Source: Clostridiales bacterium UBA1316 (GTDB taxonomy: Bacteria; Bacillota; Clostridia; Oscillospirales; Oscillospiraceae). Taken from it: DNA of 54,628 bases. The stretch's first letter is position 1. Every line of letters begins with the position of its first letter. The DNA lies in contig DBTM01000039.1 in the NCBI GenBank assembly GCA_002307055.1, forward strand, positions 1 to 54,628, in the 5' to 3' direction. This document shows, piece after piece, positions 1 to 9,431 of this stretch. The position numbers and the translations under genes were made by a program. The notes under the pieces are model-generated. The model did no database searches, was not told the origin of the DNA, and saw nothing but the letters and a program-made list of their open reading frames with translations.

Positions 1-16
1 CGCTCAGCGCGCGTGA

Positions 17-1612
17 CTACACAAGGAGACGAACAGCGGCCGCGCCCCCGCCGATATAGCTGATGTTTTTGCGAACAACATCCATCCCGACACCGCGTCC
101 GGAAAATTCGGTCACCTCTTCCTTCGTTGAAAAGCCGGGCAGGAAAATAAGCGTGTAGACTTCCTTATCGGTCATATCTGCTTCAGGTTTTGTCAGGAGC
201 CCCTTCTCGGTGGCTTTCTTGAGGATTTTTTCTCTGGAGAGTCCGCCGCCGTCATCCGTAATGGTAACGATGACATCACTTCCGGTCATTCTGGCTTCAA
301 GCGTAATTTTACCGACAGGCGGCTTGCCGCTGGCGACGCGTTTCTCCGCGTCCTCAATGCCATGATCGACGGAGTTCCTGATGATATGCAGCAGCGGGTC
401 GGAGAGATAATCGATAACATTCTTATCGACCTCTGTTTCCTCGCCGATTATTTCGAGTTCGATGGCTTTCCCAAACTTTTTGCTCATATCTCTGACGAGA
501 CGGCGCATCTTTTGGAACAGAGTCGAAACCGGAATCATCCTGATGGACATCACGACGTCCTGCAGCTCGTTAATCAGGGAGTGCAGCTGCTGCGCCGCCG
601 AGTCAAAGCTGTCGTGCTGAACGTTGCCGAAATCGGCATTATTGATTACCATTGACTGTGCCGTCACAATTTCACCGACAATATTAAGGAGATTATCGAG
701 CTTATTGACATTGACGCTGATGAAGTTCTGCTTGGCGACAGTTTCAAGAGAACCGCTGTCGGGTGCCTGCTGGTCGGCTTGTTTCACCTGCTGCGCATCC
801 GGGCTGTGATGATCTTCTTTTATCTGCCGGATTGAGAGCGGCACTTCCTCGTCATCACCTTCAATAGGCAGGATGCTGCAGGATTTTAAAAAAAGCGTCG
901 CGTTGAGAATGCTCTTAATACTGTCGGGATTTGCGCTGGATTGCAGGAATAAGCAAAAACCGCTGCTGATAATTTCCTCAGTCGACGCGTCGGTGTTCAA
1001 GTCCTCGGGTATATGCGCAATTGCGGTACTTATTTTTTTGACGCTCTGGACAACGCCGAATGCTCTGATGTTCTCCATCTGGCAGTTATCTTCAAAAAAC
1101 AGCTTGATTTTATAATACGCATCCTCACTCTTGTTCAGAGCAGCGCTGCTGACTGGTTTATTCTCAAGCGGCTGAGCGGCCGGAGCCGCAGCAGGAGCCG
1201 CCGGTTCTGTTTTTTCTTTCAGGCGGCTGACGATGTTTTTAAGCTTATTGATGAGCTCAGAAGCGTCGCCGTCCATCGTTGTCTGCGCGAGAATCTTCGC
1301 AAGTTCGCCGTTGAAAAAGGATATCGCACTGAAAACAATATCAAATATTTCCTGCCAATCATAAGCCCCGTCAACATTCTCTCTGATCAGCGCAAACATA
1401 TCTTCAAGAGAATGCGACAATTTAGCCACGTTCTCAAATTCCATCATGGCTGAGGCGCCTTTTATCGTATGCATGATACGGAATACTTCATTGATTTGAT
1501 CTGCGTTGAGCTTTTTGTCGTTTTCGCCGACAAAAAGGGTGTTTTCAAGGGATTCAAGGAGTTGCTGCGTTTCATATATGTAAACATCGAGCATCGATTC
1601 ATCAACGTTCAT
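17..1612 (-). CDS. cheA: Chemotaxis histidine kinase CheA, C-terminally broken
   Basis: CheA phosphorylates itself on the Hpt histidine and passes the phosphate to CheY and CheB. Visible in order: an Hpt domain with His48 in RIMHTIKGAS, an Ala/Pro linker (about 135-150), a P2-like region, the dimerisation helices (about 300-370), and the ATPase with N-box IIRNSVDHG, G1 ITDDGGGLS and GRGVGMDVV. The reading frame stops at 531 residues, soon after VRKNISYIGG; the end of the ATPase and the whole CheW-like domain are missing. The last 45 or so bases of the window match CheA in none of the three frames on this strand, so a sequence junction, an assembly end artefact or a genuine truncation are all possible. 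It is the last gene of a cheC-cheD-cheY-cheA run. Confidence 0.93.
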   Translation of the reverse strand: MNVDESMLDVYIYETQQLLESLENTLFVGENDKKLNADQINEVFRIMHTIKGASAMMEFENVAKLSHSLEDMFALIRENVDGAYDWQEIFDIVFSAISFFNGELAKILAQTTMDGDASELINKLKNIVSRLKEKTEPAAPAAAPAAQPLENKPVSSAALNKSEDAYYKIKLFFEDNCQMENIRAFGVVQSVKKISTAIAHIPEDLNTDASTEEIISSGFCLFLQSSANPDSIKSILNATLFLKSCSILPIEGDDEEVPLSIRQIKEDHHSPDAQQVKQADQQAPDSGSLETVAKQNFISVNVNKLDNLLNIVGEIVTAQSMVINNADFGNVQHDSFDSAAQQLHSLINELQDVVMSIRMIPVSTLFQKMRRLVRDMSKKFGKAIELEIIGEETEVDKNVIDYLSDPLLHIIRNSVDHGIEDAEKRVASGKPPVGKITLEARMTGSDVIVTITDDGGGLSREKILKKATEKGLLTKPEADMTDKEVYTLIFLPGFSTKEEVTEFSGRGVGMDVVRKNISYIGGGAAAVRLLV

Positions 1613-1659
1613 ATTTTTACCCCTGTTCTTTATAAATTCGAAACCGCCAACATCAATAT

Positions 1660-2016
1660 TTAAGCAAGCTTATCAATTGCCGAAAGAATACCTTCTTCTT
1701 TAAACGGTTTTACAATAAAGCCCTTCGCCCCGCTCATGATCGCTTCTCTCACCATTGCTTCCTGGCCCATCGCCGAAACCATAATAATATTAGCTGAGGG
1801 GTTGATCGCCAATATTTCCTTGAGCGCATGAAGACCATCCATCTCCGGCATCGTAATATCCATCGTCACGATATCCGGCGCGAGCGATTTATAACGTTCA
1901 ACCGCCACCTTACCGTTCTCAGCTTCCCCTATCACCTCGTGGATGCTTTTCTTCAGCATGTTCTTTATTGTAATCCTCATAAACGCAGCATCATCAACGA
2001 TCATTATCTTTGCCAT
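1660..2016 (-). CDS. cheY: Chemotaxis response regulator CheY
   Basis: This is a single receiver domain of 118 residues with no output domain. It carries the acid pocket Asp8/Asp9, phospho-acceptor Asp53 in TMDITMPEMDG, the Ser81 switch and Lys103 in IVKPF. Phospho-CheY binds the flagellar switch. In this family of systems CheC, encoded just upstream, removes the phosphate. The gene lies 47 bp upstream of cheA and 55 bp downstream of cheD, consistent with one operon. A GGAGG ribosome site precedes the ATG. Confidence 0.95.
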   Translation of the reverse strand: MAKIMIVDDAAFMRITIKNMLKKSIHEVIGEAENGKVAVERYKSLAPDIVTMDITMPEMDGLHALKEILAINPSANIIMVSAMGQEAMVREAIMSGAKGFIVKPFKEEGILSAIDKLA

Positions 2017-2071
2017 TTTTTATAACCTCCGACTTTGTTTGGTGATTTTTCATTTTGCTCCATCTTCCTGT

Positions 2072-2563
2072 TCATATGACTCTTACCGTCCTATCAACGG
2101 TTTTGATCGTCAGCTGCCCTGTTTCAATATCAAAGACGATCGTTCTTCCTTTATTTCCGCCGGTGTCGTTCGCTACCAGGTCTATTCCCAGTGATTTCAG
2201 AGTTTCTTTGCTGCTCTCAATATTCCTTTTCCCGACTTCATGAACGCTTGAAGTACCATTCGTTGTAAACATTGACGCGCCGCCGGCAATCTTTGCTTTC
2301 ATCCTCGCGCGTGACGCGCCTGCTTTAATAAGCGCTTCCACTAATGCGGTAATGCCTGAATCCGCAAATTTCGTTTTCACATGGTTCCCGTTTTCGAAGC
2401 CTTGTGATGTCGGCAGCAGTATATGTATGAGACCGCCAATCTTGACAGCCGGATCATAAATCGCAACGCCGATACAGGATCCGAGCCCCAAGGAATAAAG
2501 TTGGTCCGGTGCACGGGCGACTTTCATCATTGCAATATCAACCGCAAAACTTTTATCAATCAT
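2072..2563 (-). CDS. cheD: Chemoreceptor glutamine deamidase CheD
   Basis: CheD deamidates glutamines of chemoreceptors and also binds CheC, raising its phosphatase activity. The motif SLGLGSCIGVAIYD supplies the catalytic Cys30, and GLIHILLP supplies His47; Ser24 stands where the family has Thr or Ser. The length of 163 residues is normal. The ATG overlaps the cheC stop as TAATG, which suggests translational coupling of the two partners. Confidence 0.95.
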   Translation of the reverse strand: MIDKSFAVDIAMMKVARAPDQLYSLGLGSCIGVAIYDPAVKIGGLIHILLPTSQGFENGNHVKTKFADSGITALVEALIKAGASRARMKAKIAGGASMFTTNGTSSVHEVGKRNIESSKETLKSLGIDLVANDTGGNKGRTIVFDIETGQLTIKTVDRTVRVI

Positions 2564-3195
2564 TATTCATATCCTAACGACTCCAGTATTTTATCGCAGG
2601 AGTTTTTATCCGGTATTAAAAAGAGATCGCCAATGATACGCTCCTTTTCATTAAAAAGCTCCGATTGGAAAAATATCGCGAAATTGCCTGATTTACCAGC
2701 TTCTGCAATGGCAACGCTGAGTACCGCTCCGACCATATCAACGCAAAGGTAAGGTGTCGACGGAGCCGCATTAAGTCCTGTGAGTTCTGAAATAGCTGTC
2801 AAATATGAGCCACCCAGAATGTTGACCGTTTCAGAAATAACAGATTTCTCAATTGCTGTAAATTTTCTCATAGCACCCGATTTTTTAGCGCGTACCTGCT
2901 TGCCAAGCATCATTGATATAATTTTATCCGCTTGTTCAAATTCCAGAACAATCATAAAAAAACCTGATATGTCACCAGTTATATCAAGCAGCCCCGCTAC
3001 AACGAGCTTCTCTGCGCCGCCGAGCTGCTCCGGCATGTCACTGAGCGGTATCAGCATAACATTGGGAACGGACTGCACGATCGGGCGCTCTAAAAGTGCT
3101 GCCAACGCCGTCGCAGCATGACCGGCCCCGATATTTGCTATTTCTCTCAGAACATCTTTTTTTTCAATATCGATATTATCAGAATTGCTTTTCAT
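2563..3195 (-). CDS. cheC: CheY-phosphatase CheC
   Basis: CheC hydrolyses phospho-CheY. The family signature (D/S)xxxExxN followed 22 residues later by P is present twice: Asp14, Glu18, Asn21, Pro44, and Ser118, Glu122, Asn125, Pro148. Both phosphatase centres therefore look intact. At 210 residues it matches the canonical CheC length rather than the longer FliY or the CheX type. It is the first gene of the leftward operon, with a GGAGGA ribosome site just upstream of the ATG. Confidence 0.95.
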   Translation of the reverse strand: MKSNSDNIDIEKKDVLREIANIGAGHAATALAALLERPIVQSVPNVMLIPLSDMPEQLGGAEKLVVAGLLDITGDISGFFMIVLEFEQADKIISMMLGKQVRAKKSGAMRKFTAIEKSVISETVNILGGSYLTAISELTGLNAAPSTPYLCVDMVGAVLSVAIAEAGKSGNFAIFFQSELFNEKERIIGDLFLIPDKNSCDKILESLGYE

Positions 3196-3599
3196 AAACT
3201 TCCTCCAATCCTGTCAAGGAATAACTTATATATATTATGTCGTCATTTTTTCGGAATAAATTACAATCTTAACAGGCAAACAAAAAGTATCGTCTGTGTG
3301 CACAATTATTTCTTCGCATTTTGTGCATTTTCTATAATTCTCTGGACTATTAGATGAATGTCTCAACAAAAAATCGTCATGCTCAACATATTATCGAGCT
3401 TAACCCCGCATTTATGTAATTTGTTGTAAACAAATCACCCGGTTATTTTTAAAATTCATGAAATATTTCATGTTGAATATTAACTTTCGGAAAATTAGAA
3501 CGATAATCATTTATAGAACATCAATGTTAAGTAATATGGTACCGCAATCATTATGATAAGATAACGATAATTAATTCAGCATCGACAGGAGTTGATATA
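3196..3599 (+). promoter_or_regulatory. Divergent cheC/fliD intergenic region with a SigD-like promoter
   Basis: This is a 404-bp AT-rich gap between divergent motility genes with no gene seen. At 3481-3507 the sequence TAAC, 15 bases, ACGATAAT resembles the SigD (sigma-28) consensus TAAA-N15-GCCGATAT, pointing at fliD. The fliD ribosome site AGGAG lies at 3587-3591. No convincing promoter for cheC was identified. Confidence 0.4.
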
Positions 3600-5162
3600 A
3601 TGTCTACCGTAAGTTCAACAAGCAGTACGAGTTCAAGTTCAACAAGCTCACGTATCACTGGCATGTATTCAAATCTGGATACCGATGCGCTCGTCAAATC
3701 CATGACCTCGGCACAACAATCGAAAATTGATACTGTCAAGGCTAAACAAACAAAGCAGGAATGGTATAGTGATGCATTGACATCTGTTAAGACGAGCGTC
3801 AGCGAATTTCTGAGTACCTATGTCAGCTCGACCGGCTCTTCCAGTATGCTTAAAGCGTCGACATACGGTTCATATACCGCCGTGACATCCAGCACCGCCA
3901 ATGCGGTCTCCGTCACCGCTTCGAGTACGGCTGAATTGGGCGACCTTACCATACAGGTCAACACGCTGGCGACAAACGCATATGCTACCAGCTCGGGAAA
4001 GATCTCGGAAAGCGGAACGGAGATTTCCTCAAATAACACCACGACGCTCGAAGACCTGTCTCTTTCAACAGATCTCGAATTCAACTCCAGCGGTAAAATA
4101 TCATTCGCAATTAACGGAAAGACCTTCAATTTTTCTCAGGACACAACGCTTCAAAGCATGATAAACACCATCAATACAGACACAACCGCTAATGTCACAA
4201 TGAAATACAGCCGCCTGACAGATACGTTTACAATCACTGCGGATTCCGGCGGTGCCGACAGCAGTGTTACGATCTCAAATCTGCAGGGGAATGCTTTTGG
4301 TGCGGATAGCGCGTTTAAAATCAATACCGGAACTTTTTCTAACGGAACTGATTCGGAGGCTGTCATTAACGGAGTGACTGTGACAAAGGACAGCAACGAC
4401 TATACCATTGACGGCGTGACATATGGCCTCAATAAGGTGACGAAGGGAACGACCGAAGCGGTAGTCGATTTTTCGCTCGAACACGATTACAGCTCAACAG
4501 TCAGCGCTGTATCTGATTTCATTGACGCCTATAATACATTGTACGATTCACTCAAGAGCTTGGATACCGAAACCGATTATTCAGCCGACTACCCTCCGCT
4601 GACAGATGACGAAAAAGCCGACATGACAACCGATCAGATTACCGCTTGGGAAACAAAAGCAAAAAGCGGCATATTACGCCACAATTCCGATCTGGAAAGC
4701 CTGATGTCAAGTTTAAAGAACGCTTTCTACTCGTCACTCGGCGGAACATCAAAGAACGCGACAACAATTGGTATTACAACTGCCGGTTATTTCGATACGA
4801 ACGCCGGTGAAATCGTTTTAGACGAAGATGCTTTAACTACTGCCCTGCAAAGCAATTCAACCGAAGTAATCGCTATGTTTACAAACGGCAGCTCGACGTC
4901 TGCAAGCTCAGATCAAGGGCTTATGTATAAACTCAGATCCAGCCTGACCAATTATACCACTGAAGTAAAAACTTCCGTGGATACTGCAACGAGCAAAATC
5001 GACAAATATGACACTGAAATCAGCGATCTTGAAGATAAACTTGAAGAATCCGCTGACAGATATTACAGTAAATTTTCAGCGATGGAAACTGCTCTGTCCA
5101 AACTGAATTCACAGTCTTCCTTTATAAGTCAGATGTTTGGCACCAGTACCAGCAGCAGTTAG
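3600..5162 (+). CDS. fliD: Flagellar filament cap protein FliD (HAP2)
   Basis: FliD caps the growing filament and helps flagellin fold as it leaves the channel. The protein has a Ser/Thr-rich N terminus, the FliD_N start RITGMYSNLDTDALVKSMTSAQQSKID, a variable middle, and a C-terminal coiled coil (about 440-505) ending in the typical LSKLNSQSSFISQMF. The length of 520 residues is in the usual range. An AGGAG site lies 8 bases before the ATG. fliS and a FliT-like gene follow directly, the usual export-chaperone arrangement. Confidence 0.93.
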   Translation: MSTVSSTSSTSSSSTSSRITGMYSNLDTDALVKSMTSAQQSKIDTVKAKQTKQEWYSDALTSVKTSVSEFLSTYVSSTGSSSMLKASTYGSYTAVTSSTANAVSVTASSTAELGDLTIQVNTLATNAYATSSGKISESGTEISSNNTTTLEDLSLSTDLEFNSSGKISFAINGKTFNFSQDTTLQSMINTINTDTTANVTMKYSRLTDTFTITADSGGADSSVTISNLQGNAFGADSAFKINTGTFSNGTDSEAVINGVTVTKDSNDYTIDGVTYGLNKVTKGTTEAVVDFSLEHDYSSTVSAVSDFIDAYNTLYDSLKSLDTETDYSADYPPLTDDEKADMTTDQITAWETKAKSGILRHNSDLESLMSSLKNAFYSSLGGTSKNATTIGITTAGYFDTNAGEIVLDEDALTTALQSNSTEVIAMFTNGSSTSASSDQGLMYKLRSSLTNYTTEVKTSVDTATSKIDKYDTEISDLEDKLEESADRYYSKFSAMETALSKLNSQSSFISQMFGTSTSSS

Positions 5163-5206
5163 TTGATAATAAGGGGCAAAAAATAGTATTCAGTGAGGTT
5201 AAAATT

Positions 5207-5614
5207 GTGGATTACAGACAGGCGAACCTAAAACAGGAATATCTTAAACAGAGTGTTATGACCGCCAGCCCAGCCGAGCTGATTGTCATGCTCTTTGATG
5301 CTTGCATAAAAAACGTAAAGCTTGCTAAGATCTGCCTCGAAGACAGTAACGACTACAGCGGTGTAAACACGCACTTCATCAACGCTCAGGAGATCATTAT
5401 GGAGCTTATCAACTGCCTTGATACGAGTATTGAGCTCTCCTCTCAGCTTTTGGATATTTATGACTTTCTTATTCGTTCAATCCGCGAGATGAACATCAAG
5501 AAAGATATAAAGCTGCTCCCTGATGTACTTGATATTTTGTATTCAATGCGAGATACATGGCAGAATATCTCAAAATCAGCCTACAGTATCGCCTCAGAGG
5601 TGAGTTGCGGATGA
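5207..5614 (+). CDS. fliS: Flagellin export chaperone FliS
   Basis: FliS binds the C terminus of flagellin and keeps it unfolded for export. Family marks are the N-terminal YRQANLKQEYLKQSVMTASPAELIVMLFDACIKNVKLA and the four-helix composition. It is 135 residues long and starts at GTG 5207. Its stop overlaps the next start as ATGA at 5611-5614. Confidence 0.92.
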   Translation: MDYRQANLKQEYLKQSVMTASPAELIVMLFDACIKNVKLAKICLEDSNDYSGVNTHFINAQEIIMELINCLDTSIELSSQLLDIYDFLIRSIREMNIKKDIKLLPDVLDILYSMRDTWQNISKSAYSIASEVSCG

Positions 5615-6063
5615 ATAACCTCAGCTCGAAGCATGCCGAGCTGCGCACCCTGATGGATCAAGCGCTTGATGTATGCATGATACTTCAAAATTACACTGAG
5701 GAGAATTTTGATGCATTTCTGAGTGATGATGACGCGCGAATTACGGAAATTATCAGTACTCGGGAAAAAATGATAGAAACACTGATCGGCATTGAATATA
5801 AAGCAGACACCATTTTTGAGGAAGAAGATGAATACTGTTACGGGGAAGCTTTACCGAATGATATCGATGAAATCCGACAGTCTGTTCGCACAGTACTCGG
5901 TGATATTTCGGCTAAAGACATGGAAATCATGACAATCATCAGCAGTAAAATGCAGCTATACAAAATTGAAACACTCAAAGCGAGAAATAAGAAAAGCCTT
6001 TCAGCATACATAAAAACAACATTTTCGATAGAGCCGGGCGACAGCATTGATTTTTCGAAATGA
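5611..6063 (+). CDS. Probable flagellar chaperone, FliT-like
   Basis: This is an all-helical 150-residue protein beginning MNNLSSKHAELRTLMDQALD. I place the start at ATG 5611, which overlaps the fliS stop and has AGAGGTG about 8 bases upstream; an upstream in-frame start at 5557 would bury it in fliS. Position after fliD-fliS, size and helical content fit FliT, which binds FliD. Sequence signatures of FliT are weak, so the function is inferred mainly from context. Confidence 0.6.
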   Translation: MNNLSSKHAELRTLMDQALDVCMILQNYTEENFDAFLSDDDARITEIISTREKMIETLIGIEYKADTIFEEEDEYCYGEALPNDIDEIRQSVRTVLGDISAKDMEIMTIISSKMQLYKIETLKARNKKSLSAYIKTTFSIEPGDSIDFSK

Positions 6064-6102
6064 CCTTAACCGCAGAAAGCCAAACAATGATGAGGTATCT
6101 TT

Positions 6103-6558
6103 ATGCTTGATGTTCACAGAGTGAAGCGATTGGATCATATTGGCGGATATGGTGTATCGTCAGTCGCAGGCAGCTCTGGCGGCTCAACGGGTGATGCCTT
6201 TAAGGAGCAGCTACGCCAACAGCTCAAAGACGAATATAAGAAACATATCAGCAGCCTTTTCGATGAGCTAAGCGCACTCGCCGACACGTTCCTCGGCCGA
6301 ATTGACATCTCCGCTTTTGAGCGATATCGCCAGCAGCTCAAGGATCTGCTGCAGGAAGCCATCAAAAATGCTTATGTGCTGAGTTCCGAACATGTGACGG
6401 ATATGTACGGGCGTCAGCGCGTTTTTGAGACCATACATATTATCGACAGCAAACTCGATGATCTTGCCAAGGACATTTTGCTGAGCTGCAGTAACAATCT
6501 GGATTACCTGAGCCGCGTTGATGAGATACGAGGCCTGCTTATGGATTTGCTGCTCTGA
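6103..6558 (+). CDS. YaaR-family (DUF327) protein
   Basis: This 151-residue protein has the YaaR/DUF327 hallmarks: a helical body, a middle section MYGRQRVFETIHIIDSKLDD and the terminal motif DEIRGLLMDLLL. The family is of unknown biochemical function, is common in Firmicutes and is often found near motility or cell-envelope genes. It is the last gene of the fliD transcript, since a strong hairpin follows at 6576. Confidence 0.75.
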   Translation: MLDVHRVKRLDHIGGYGVSSVAGSSGGSTGDAFKEQLRQQLKDEYKKHISSLFDELSALADTFLGRIDISAFERYRQQLKDLLQEAIKNAYVLSSEHVTDMYGRQRVFETIHIIDSKLDDLAKDILLSCSNNLDYLSRVDEIRGLLMDLLL

Positions 6559-6575
6559 TTTCCATTAAAACATAT

Positions 6576-6606
6576 ATCCCACGTGTGCAAAGCGTGGGAT
6601 TTTTAA
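6576..6606 (+). terminator. Intrinsic terminator after the fliD operon
   Basis: An 8-bp perfect stem (ATCCCACG at 6576-6583, CGTGGGAT at 6593-6600) with a 9-base loop is followed by TTTTTAAT. Confidence 0.85.
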
Positions 6607-6705
6607 TCTATACTTAAGTATGGATTCATTCCTGTTTGTACGCTGTCTGAATCATCAATCGACGCATGTCGCTTCTCTATTCTTTACTTGGAGGTTCTGT
6701 GGCAA

Positions 6706-8076
6706 ATGAAAACCTGGTATAAAAATATGAGTATTATAGCAAAGCTTATCACGAGTTTTACCGCAGTAGGGGTATTTGTTTTAATTTTGTGTCTGCTAAC
6801 ATTAAACAGCCTGCTGCCGGTTGTTAAGCTTGGCGGTCTGGCGGAGCTTATTTCAGTTATCGTATTGTTTTTGCTGTGTTTTTTTATTGCCTTTTTAACT
6901 ATTCGATACTTCAAAAAGAATGTCGTCGCATTTATATCCGGTCTGACATCCGGTCTTGACAAGCTTACGGAAGGCAATCTCGCCTATTTTAATAACGACT
7001 CAGCTTATGACAGAAACAGCCGCGATGAAACAGAATGCCTCGCCGCAGCTTTTGTCAGGCTTGTATTCGCCAGCCGCGAAAAAGTGGCGGATACAAAGCA
7101 GATTGCCGACGGCGATTTAACAACACAGATTCACATCAATTGCGATGAGGACGTCCTTGGTCAAGCTTTATTAGATTTGGTCCATAATATGCACCGCGTG
7201 GTCAGCAGCATCTTCGCCGCCGCGGATCAGGTTGCGTCGGGTTCAACGCTTGTCGCCGATTCAAGCCTTGCGCTCTCCCAGGGTGCGACATTGCAGGCAA
7301 GCTCCATTCAGCAGCTCACTGCTTCGCTCGTTGAAATTGCTTCTCAGACGAATCTGAATGCTAAAAATGCCGGAAAGGCAAACGAGCTTGCTCAGAAGGC
7401 CAAGTCAAATGCCGCGACCGGCAACGAGCATATGAAGGGCATGCTCAGTGCCATGGATGAGATTAATGATTCATCAGCCAGCATCAGCAAAATTATAAAG
7501 GTTATCGACGACATTGCGTTTCAAACAAATATTCTCGCACTCAACGCAGCTGTAGAAGCGGCGCGTGCCGGCCAGCACGGTAAAGGATTTGCGGTCGTCG
7601 CCGAGGAGGTCAGGAATCTCGCTGCCAAGTCAGCGAATGCGGCCAAAGAGACAACCTCCCTTATCGAGGGCTCAAAGAGAAAAGTCGATGCGGGTACAAA
7701 AATAGCCAACGATACCGCCGAAGCTTTAAGCCAAATCACATCTCAGGTTGCAGTCGCCGCCGATCTTGTCAATTCCATTGCGCAGGCTTCCAACGAGCAG
7801 GCTTATGCAATTGAGCAGGTCAACAGCGGCATCGTTCAGGTTTCAGAAGTTGTTTCCACGAACGCCGCGACAAGCGAGGAAAGCGCAGCAGCCAGCGAAC
7901 AGCTCTCAAGTCAGGCTGCTCAGCTGAAAGAAACCGTCAGTTTATTCCGGCTCAAAAGGTCACAGAAAAAAGATCCATCCAAGAGTTTAGCAGAAGGCAC
8001 ACGAAAGTTGAGCGCTAATACCGCCGTTGCTGGGCAAAATACATTATTAGGTAACAGCAGCTTGGGCAAATATTAA
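6706..8076 (+). CDS. Methyl-accepting chemotaxis protein without an external sensor
   Basis: This chemoreceptor has two closely spaced membrane segments (about 10-35 and 46-70), a HAMP-like linker, and a long helical signalling domain with the conserved tip FQTNILALNAAVEAARAG and GKGFAVVAEEVRNLAAKSA. There is no room for a periplasmic ligand domain, so it should sense membrane or cytoplasmic cues or a partner protein. I choose ATG 6706 because GGAGG at 6690-6694 sits properly for it. It heads the mcp-cheW-cheR-cheB run. Confidence 0.93.
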   Translation: MKTWYKNMSIIAKLITSFTAVGVFVLILCLLTLNSLLPVVKLGGLAELISVIVLFLLCFFIAFLTIRYFKKNVVAFISGLTSGLDKLTEGNLAYFNNDSAYDRNSRDETECLAAAFVRLVFASREKVADTKQIADGDLTTQIHINCDEDVLGQALLDLVHNMHRVVSSIFAAADQVASGSTLVADSSLALSQGATLQASSIQQLTASLVEIASQTNLNAKNAGKANELAQKAKSNAATGNEHMKGMLSAMDEINDSSASISKIIKVIDDIAFQTNILALNAAVEAARAGQHGKGFAVVAEEVRNLAAKSANAAKETTSLIEGSKRKVDAGTKIANDTAEALSQITSQVAVAADLVNSIAQASNEQAYAIEQVNSGIVQVSEVVSTNAATSEESAAASEQLSSQAAQLKETVSLFRLKRSQKKDPSKSLAEGTRKLSANTAVAGQNTLLGNSSLGKY

Positions 8077-8114
8077 CAGCAAAGCCGCATCCGGTGTTTA
8101 GAGGAGAATTTTTT

Positions 8115-8609
8115 ATGAAACAGATTACAGATACCGAAGAAGTTATTGAAGATGCACAAAAAGGCCGATTTCTCACTTTTCTGATAGGAAAAGAAACCTT
8201 CGGAATTGAAACAAGGCATGTAACCGAAATCATCGGTATACAGAGCATTACCGAGGTGCCCGAGATGCCGTACTATGTCAAGGGCATTATCAACCTCAGA
8301 GGCCGGATCATACCGCTCATTGATGTTCGGCTGCGTTTCAGCCAGGCGCCGAGAGATTACGATGACAGAACATGCGTCATCGTTGTCGGTATAAACGAGC
8401 TGACCTATGGTCTTATTGTCGACAGCGTCCTTGAAGTGCTGTTAATCCCGGATGAGCAGACCTCCGCGCTGCCTGTTTTAAGCACATCATCCGGCAGCAA
8501 GTTTATTAAATCCATCGGGAAGACTTCTGCGGGAATTGTACTCATTATCGATAGTGAAAAGCTGCTGACTTCGGATGATATCAGTGGAATTGGTGATATC
8601 ATTGATTAA
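8115..8609 (+). CDS. cheW: Chemotaxis coupling protein CheW
   Basis: CheW links receptors to CheA. Family marks are FLIGKETFGIETRHVTEI, the motif PYYVKGIINLRGRIIPLIDVR and GLIVDSVLEVL. It starts at ATG 8115 behind GAGGAG at 8101-8106 (164 residues). It overlaps the start of cheR by a few bases. Confidence 0.95.
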   Translation: MKQITDTEEVIEDAQKGRFLTFLIGKETFGIETRHVTEIIGIQSITEVPEMPYYVKGIINLRGRIIPLIDVRLRFSQAPRDYDDRTCVIVVGINELTYGLIVDSVLEVLLIPDEQTSALPVLSTSSGSKFIKSIGKTSAGIVLIIDSEKLLTSDDISGIGDIID

Positions 8610-9417
8610 GTTAACCGAAAAAGAATTTAAACAAATAGCTGATTATGTTAAAGCCAATTACGGCATTCAACTTAAAGAAGAAAAAATGGCTCTTGTCACC
8701 GGGCGGCTGCATGGTCTGGTTACTCAGCACGACTTTAAGAGTTTTTCGGAATACTTCGACTATGTTGTCAATGACAAGACAGGGGAAGCGGCAATTACTT
8801 TCATTAACAAAATCACGACAAACCATACATACTTTATGAGAGAGCCGGAGCATTTTTATTATTTGCGTGATAAAGTGCTTCCCCATCTGATGAATGAAAT
8901 TCCCAACAGGGATCTGCGTATCTGGAGCGCCGGCTGCTCAAGCGGCGAAGAACCGTATACGCTGGCGATGCTCATTGATGAATATCTTGGAGCCGAAAAG
9001 AAAAACTGGGATGCGAAAATTCTAGCGACCGACATCTCCTTAAAAGCACTGGATGAAGCAAAAAAAGGCATATACAGCAATAAAGACATCGCGCCGCTCC
9101 CTGCGCATTGGAAGCTGAACTACTTTACAAAAATAGACAGCGAAACAAGCGCGGTCGGCGATTCTATAAAAAACGAGGTTGTGTTCAGGCGATTCAATCT
9201 GATGAACCAAACATTTTCGTTTAAAAAGAAATTCCATGTCATATTCTGCAGAAATGTTATGATTTATTTCAACAATGAAACAAAGCACGAGCTTGTCAGC
9301 AAGTTTTATGGCTTGACTGAACAAGGCGGCTATCTTTTTATCGGTCACGCCGAGTCACTCAATCGTGAACTGACAAAGTTCAAATTCATCATGCCTGCTG
9401 TTTACAGAAAAGAATAG
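8602..9417 (+). CDS. cheR: Chemoreceptor methyltransferase CheR
   Basis: CheR methylates receptor glutamates with S-adenosylmethionine. The N-terminal helical domain is followed by the SAM-binding motif IWSAGCSSGEEPYTLAML, then NVMIYFNNE and GGYLFIGHAESL. I favour TTG 8602, preceded by GGTGAT, because it gives the usual family start M-IKLTEKEFKQ. ATG 8575, GTG 8584 and GTG 8593 are in-frame alternatives inside cheW. Confidence 0.93.
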   Translation: MIKLTEKEFKQIADYVKANYGIQLKEEKMALVTGRLHGLVTQHDFKSFSEYFDYVVNDKTGEAAITFINKITTNHTYFMREPEHFYYLRDKVLPHLMNEIPNRDLRIWSAGCSSGEEPYTLAMLIDEYLGAEKKNWDAKILATDISLKALDEAKKGIYSNKDIAPLPAHWKLNYFTKIDSETSAVGDSIKNEVVFRRFNLMNQTFSFKKKFHVIFCRNVMIYFNNETKHELVSKFYGLTEQGGYLFIGHAESLNRELTKFKFIMPAVYRKE

Positions 9418-9431
9418 AGGAGGTTCCTATT

